Shown here piece after piece: positions 60,341-64,000 of a stretch of 64,000 nt of DNA; position 1 is the first letter of the stretch; each line of letters begins with the position of its first letter. The stretch covers positions 1 to 64,000 of the forward strand of contig JAJUJL010000013.1 in the NCBI GenBank assembly GCA_029265355.1, in the 5' to 3' direction. The stretch is from Chloroflexota bacterium (lineage in GTDB: Bacteria > Chloroflexota > Anaerolineae > Anaerolineales > UBA4823). Both the position numbers and the translations under genes were made by a program. The notes under the pieces are model-generated. The model was not told the DNA's origin. It searched no databases and saw only the letters and a list, made by a program, of their open reading frames with translations.

Positions 60341-63300
60341 ATGATACGTCCAATGCCAGTAATTACCTGTCCAAAGTGCCAATATTCACCCATTGAAGGA
60401 GGGTTGAAGGCGTGTCCGAATTGCGGCGAGGCGCTGCCCCGCCAGAGCAAGGGTGGTTCGCGCAGAAAGAAGACACCAACCACGAAGATACAGGTCGAGC
60501 AATCGGTTGGCGAAGTAGCTCCAGGCGGGCAGGTGACCGGCGTCCAGATTGGGCAGGTGAGTGGGGAGGTTGTCGTCGGCTACACGGCTGCAGAGGTCGG
60601 CGAGCTTTTGGAGCAGATATCGAAGACTCTGCAACCGAAAGCATTCGATGGAAGTTGCCCTTACATTGGACTGGAAGCATTTGGCGAGGAAGATGCGAGG
60701 CGCTTTTTTGGACGTGAGCGGTTGGTGAATGAGCTGGTATCTCGCGTGCGCAGCCTGTCGTTTTTGGCTGTGGCTGGACCGAGCGGCTCGGGAAAATCGT
60801 CGCTGGTCCGCGCCGGCTTGATCCCGGCGCTGAAAAATGGTGCAGTCGATGGTAGTCGAACCTGGCTTTACACCTCCTTGACGCCCGGGCGGTCGCCGCT
60901 CGAAGCATTGGGAAAAGCCCTATCAAAATTATCCGGCAATCTGCAGCCGCTGAATGACTATCGCCAAAATCCTGAAACGCTCCCTGCGGGGCTGTTGCAT
61001 GATTGGATGGAAATATTGTTAGGCGATCGAGCGAAGCGGCGTCTGGTGCTGGTGATCGACCAGTTCGAGGAGATCTTCACCCAGCTCGGTGAAGCGGACG
61101 CTGGATTGCGGACCGCCTTTCTGCAGCAAATTCTCCAAACCTCAGCCTCGGCCCAGAGCCGGTTGCTGGTTATCCTGACCCTGCGCTCCGATTTTGTGGC
61201 GAATTGCGCTTCCTATCCCGAATTGAACAGCCTGCTCAACCAGGGTTTCTTTCAGGTTGGCCCGATGGCGCCGGATGAGCTTGTCTCAGCGATTGCACGG
61301 CCTGCGCTCAATGTGGGGCTGCCCATCGAGCCTGAACTGGTTTCCCAGATTGTGGCTGATATGCGCCAGGAGCCGGGCTCGCTGCCATTGATGCAGTTTG
61401 CGCTCAAAGATCTGTTCGAGTTCGAGCAGTCCAAAGGGGGAGTGATGGCGCTGACGTTGGATGGGTACCTGGAGCGCGGCGGGTTGCATCGCGCTCTGGC
61501 GCGCTATGCAGACGATGCATTTTCACATCTGAGCCAGGAAGAACAGAAGCTGGCGGAATCGATTTTCCGCGGCCTGGTCATGCCGGGTCGGGGCACGCAA
61601 GATGCCCGCCGCACGGCCCTGTTCGATGAGTTAACCCCTGCAGGTGTAGATCGATCCATGGTTGAGAAGGTGATCCATCGCCTGGCGGATGCGCGCTTGA
61701 TCACCACCGATGACCGGCCGGAGACGCCCGAAGACGATCGCACGGTCACCCTGGCGCATGAGCGCCTGCTGGAAGCCTGGCCTTGGTTGCGCCGCCTGGT
61801 GGATGAAAACCGGGAAGCGATCGCCTTGCAGGTAGAAATCGAGCAAGATGCCTTGCGCTGGGAGAGCAACCAGCGCGATGAAAGTTACCTCTACACCGGG
61901 GCGAGGCTGGCGACATCCCAGGAGAGGATGGAAGAAAAGAAGCTTGTGCTCAGCAACACTGGGGCGGCATTCATCACCGCAGCGGTCGAACACAAGCTGG
62001 CAAAAGAACGCGCTGAGCAGGAAGCGAGAGAAGCGGATCAGCGTCGCGAGCTGGAGGCTGCTCGGCGAATTGCTGAGGAGCAAAGACTGGCGGCTGAGGC
62101 GGAATACAGGCGCGCTGCCATTCAGCGCCGCATGTTGCAGGTTGTGGGTGGGCTGTTGGCCGTGGCTGTGATTTTGGCGGTGTGGGCGCTGATGGCGCAG
62201 GTTCGGGCGAACGAAAATTTTAAAGAAGCTGCCAACCAGGCTGGCACGGCAACGAATGCGCTGGGGGTGTCGTACCTGCGCGGCACAGAGGCGGCTCAGC
62301 AGCGGGAGCTGGCTGCTGCGAATGCATTGGAGGCGAATCGCCAGGCTGAGCTGGCTCTTTCTCGGCAACTTGCCGCCCAGGCGCTGACCGAATTGCTCCA
62401 GGGAAACCAATCATCGGCGCTCAAGCTCGCAGCGCATGCCTATCGCATCTCCGATACACCCGCGGCGAGATCTGCCTTGCTCACCGCACTTCAAGAAAAT
62501 CCACGCCTGGTTCACCTTTTTACAGGTCATCATGACTTTGTTTTGGATGTGGCTGCCCAACCTGGAGGCGCACTGTTGGCCTCGGCGGGCTGCGGTGGTC
62601 GGGATCTCTCGCGTGAAAAGTGTTTGTTTGGCGAGATACGCCTTTGGGATCTGAGCCTCGGCAAACCAACCAGCGAGGTGTTAGGTGAGCATGGAAATGC
62701 GGTGCGAATCGTGCAATTCAGCCCGGATGGGCGATGGTTGGCCTCGGTTGATGAGGATGGCGTGATTAACCTGTGGGATGTTGCCACTCGCAGCTTGCAA
62801 GCTGGCCCGTTGGCCAGCCTGGAAGAAACGCCTTCATTCCTCAGGTTTTCATCCGATTCAGAGCAGCTATTTGCCCGCTTGCAAGATGGCGCACTGCTTG
62901 CCTGGGATCTCTCGACGAAGGCACCCGAAACGGGCGCAATATTTCCGGGATTGCCTGGAGATTTTCGGATCAGCACGATCCATCCAGGCGGCAATCACCT
63001 GGCTGGCCAGGACGAGCGCAACGTGATCCAGGTTTGGAACCGCGACCTGGTTTCGGGAACCTTCCAATTGCAGGCAGAGATCGATGCTTTCACTCTGAAG
63101 GAATCTGTTGGCTTGCTGCTCGGCGGGGCGAATTCAGCGCCGATGCTGGCAATCTCAACCGGCAATGAACTGGTGGTTTATGACGCAAGAACTGGCCAGG
63201 TTTTGACCGATGCGCTGGTCGGGCATCGGGATCGGGTGCGCGCCATGGCATTTTCAGACGATCATCAACACCTGGCGTCTGCCAGCCTGGATGGCACGAT

Positions 63301-64000
63301 ACGCATCTGGCACCTGCCAAGCTGGTTTGCCCGCCGCGACCGAGACGCAAGCGCGCAGCAGCCGCCGCAGCGCGAAGTGACCTTCGAACCACTGCTCGGT
63401 CACCAGGATACCATCACCAGCCTGGCATTTGCGATGGGCGGACAATACCTGGTTTCTGGATCGCGAGACATGAGTGTACGGGTGTGGAACTGGGCGGGCG
63501 AGGAGCTTATCGGGCAGCCGATCCTGCAAATTGATGAGGATACCTTAGGCATGAAGTTGAGTCCCGATGGAGACCGGCTGGCTTTTGCGGGCTGCGCCGC
63601 TAGCGTTGGTGAGGATTGCCGCCAAGGCAAAGTGAGCTTCGTTGATCTTTCGGATGGTAATCTGCTCGCTGATGCGCTGGAGGGGCACACCAACCGGGTG
63701 AATTCAATCGCCTATTCACCAGATGGAGCGCGCCTGGCTAGCGGAAGCTGGGATGGCACGATCATTATTTGGGATCTTGCCGCTTCCGCTCCATTGGTTG
63801 GGCCGTTTGCTGCACATGAGGATTTTGTGACTGATCTTGCTTTCAGCCCGACTGGCGACCGGCTTGTTTCCAGCAGCCGGGATGGAAGTATCAAGATTTG
63901 GAAGGCCAGCGACGGCTCACAGATCGGCGAAGCTCTCACAGACCATGCCGAGCGAGTCACCACGGTTGCCTGGAACCCGGTGAGAGACATAATCGCTTCC
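60341..64000 (+). CDS. zinc-ribbon / nSTAND ATPase / WD40 protein, C-terminally cut by the window edge
   Basis: An open frame of 1220 codons runs to the edge with no stop. Residues 10-28 form a zinc ribbon (C10-x2-C13, C25-x2-C28). A Gly/Val-rich linker (about 55-80, GGQVTGVQIGQVSGEVVV) of the kind that precedes many STAND/NACHT ATPases follows. The nSTAND1 NTPase has Walker A GPSGSGKSSLVRAG (about 146-159) and Walker B RLVLVIDQFEEIFTQL. A winged-helix region, a basic coiled coil (about 550-597) and one membrane helix (about 597-617) follow. At least eight WD40 repeats lie from about 725 on (LASGSWDGTIIIWDL, VSSSRDGSIKIWKA). Such proteins act as signal-sensing switches; defence, death or regulatory roles are all possible. 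Confidence 0.88.
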   Translation, partial: MIRPMPVITCPKCQYSPIEGGLKACPNCGEALPRQSKGGSRRKKTPTTKIQVEQSVGEVAPGGQVTGVQIGQVSGEVVVGYTAAEVGELLEQISKTLQPKAFDGSCPYIGLEAFGEEDARRFFGRERLVNELVSRVRSLSFLAVAGPSGSGKSSLVRAGLIPALKNGAVDGSRTWLYTSLTPGRSPLEALGKALSKLSGNLQPLNDYRQNPETLPAGLLHDWMEILLGDRAKRRLVLVIDQFEEIFTQLGEADAGLRTAFLQQILQTSASAQSRLLVILTLRSDFVANCASYPELNSLLNQGFFQVGPMAPDELVSAIARPALNVGLPIEPELVSQIVADMRQEPGSLPLMQFALKDLFEFEQSKGGVMALTLDGYLERGGLHRALARYADDAFSHLSQEEQKLAESIFRGLVMPGRGTQDARRTALFDELTPAGVDRSMVEKVIHRLADARLITTDDRPETPEDDRTVTLAHERLLEAWPWLRRLVDENREAIALQVEIEQDALRWESNQRDESYLYTGARLATSQERMEEKKLVLSNTGAAFITAAVEHKLAKERAEQEAREADQRRELEAARRIAEEQRLAAEAEYRRAAIQRRMLQVVGGLLAVAVILAVWALMAQVRANENFKEAANQAGTATNALGVSYLRGTEAAQQRELAAANALEANRQAELALSRQLAAQALTELLQGNQSSALKLAAHAYRISDTPAARSALLTALQENPRLVHLFTGHHDFVLDVAAQPGGALLASAGCGGRDLSREKCLFGEIRLWDLSLGKPTSEVLGEHGNAVRIVQFSPDGRWLASVDEDGVINLWDVATRSLQAGPLASLEETPSFLRFSSDSEQLFARLQDGALLAWDLSTKAPETGAIFPGLPGDFRISTIHPGGNHLAGQDERNVIQVWNRDLVSGTFQLQAEIDAFTLKESVGLLLGGANSAPMLAISTGNELVVYDARTGQVLTDALVGHRDRVRAMAFSDDHQHLASASLDGTIRIWHLPSWFARRDRDASAQQPPQREVTFEPLLGHQDTITSLAFAMGGQYLVSGSRDMSVRVWNWAGEELIGQPILQIDEDTLGMKLSPDGDRLAFAGCAASVGEDCRQGKVSFVDLSDGNLLADALEGHTNRVNSIAYSPDGARLASGSWDGTIIIWDLAASAPLVGPFAAHEDFVTDLAFSPTGDRLVSSSRDGSIKIWKASDGSQIGEALTDHAERVTTVAWNPVRDIIAS

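Noticed and set aside
1-64000. CRISPR array, tRNA, rRNA, prophage or integrative element
   Set aside because: No regularly spaced repeats, clover-leaf genes, integrase, capsid or transposase genes were seen; the only repeats are the short dispersed ones listed.

Overview
This 64 kb window looks like chromosomal DNA from a member of the Chloroflexota, most likely class Anaerolineae. That placement is inferred from gene content, because no rRNA or tRNA gene is visible. The signs are a fused transaldolase/glucose-6-phosphate isomerase, many multidomain secreted proteins ending in a short Phi-P-Phi-Phi-x-K/R tail, C25 (gingipain-like) peptidases, GEVED and Kelch proteins, and dispersed palindromic repeats. 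The DNA is moderately GC-rich and densely coding, with many ATGA-type overlaps.

Layout. 1-595 is a repeat-rich, gene-poor edge with a MITE-like element and a possible gene remnant. 596-4251 (minus) encodes a complete biotin-dependent, sodium-pumping acyl-CoA decarboxylase (carboxyltransferase, small OadG-type subunit, biotin carrier, membrane beta subunit), followed upstream by an AbrB-like/radical SAM protein. 6016-7519 (plus) is a GntR regulator with a clear promoter/operator and a fructose-6-phosphate-aldolase-like enzyme. 7599-10994 (minus) is a five-gene operon (membrane protein, AlaX editing protein, FAD amino-acid-oxidase-like enzyme, GNAT, small membrane protein). 11308-16195 (plus) is a MoxR-DUF58-DUF4129 operon running into a histone-deacetylase-like hydrolase. 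16200-24341 holds a NYN/LOTUS-type protein, OsmC, an M24 protein with degenerate metal ligands, an HD hydrolase, a NarL-type two-component pair, a lipoprotein and a nucleosidase.

24357-31099 (plus) is a block of exported proteins: a 1022-residue modular protein, a LuxR-HTH/membrane/Kelch fusion, a probably abundant repeat-containing surface protein with its own strong promoter and hairpin, and a lipoprotein. 31180-41201 (minus) is a surface-glycan cluster: flippase-like protein, methyltransferase, GT87, GT2, two GT4, a large GT-C-like membrane protein and a polyprenyl-phosphate-type GT2. A CDGSH protein and a giant M23 / beta-gamma-crystallin secreted protein follow.

45950-57236 (plus) is the most unusual part. 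An HprK-like kinase, a 47-residue peptide with a YxxPxI leader-like motif (own promoter, ribosome binding site and terminator), a C25 peptidase, an S26-type signal peptidase, a PqqD-like protein, a second C25 peptidase, two related membrane-anchored FN3-like proteins and a GEVED surface protein lie together. I read this as a RiPP-like peptide system that lacks the usual cyclase or radical SAM enzyme and carries cell-surface cysteine proteases instead. This is an inference from gene content. The window closes with the Tal-Pgi fusion (minus) and the 5' part of a zinc-ribbon/nSTAND/WD40 ATPase (plus) that runs off the right edge.
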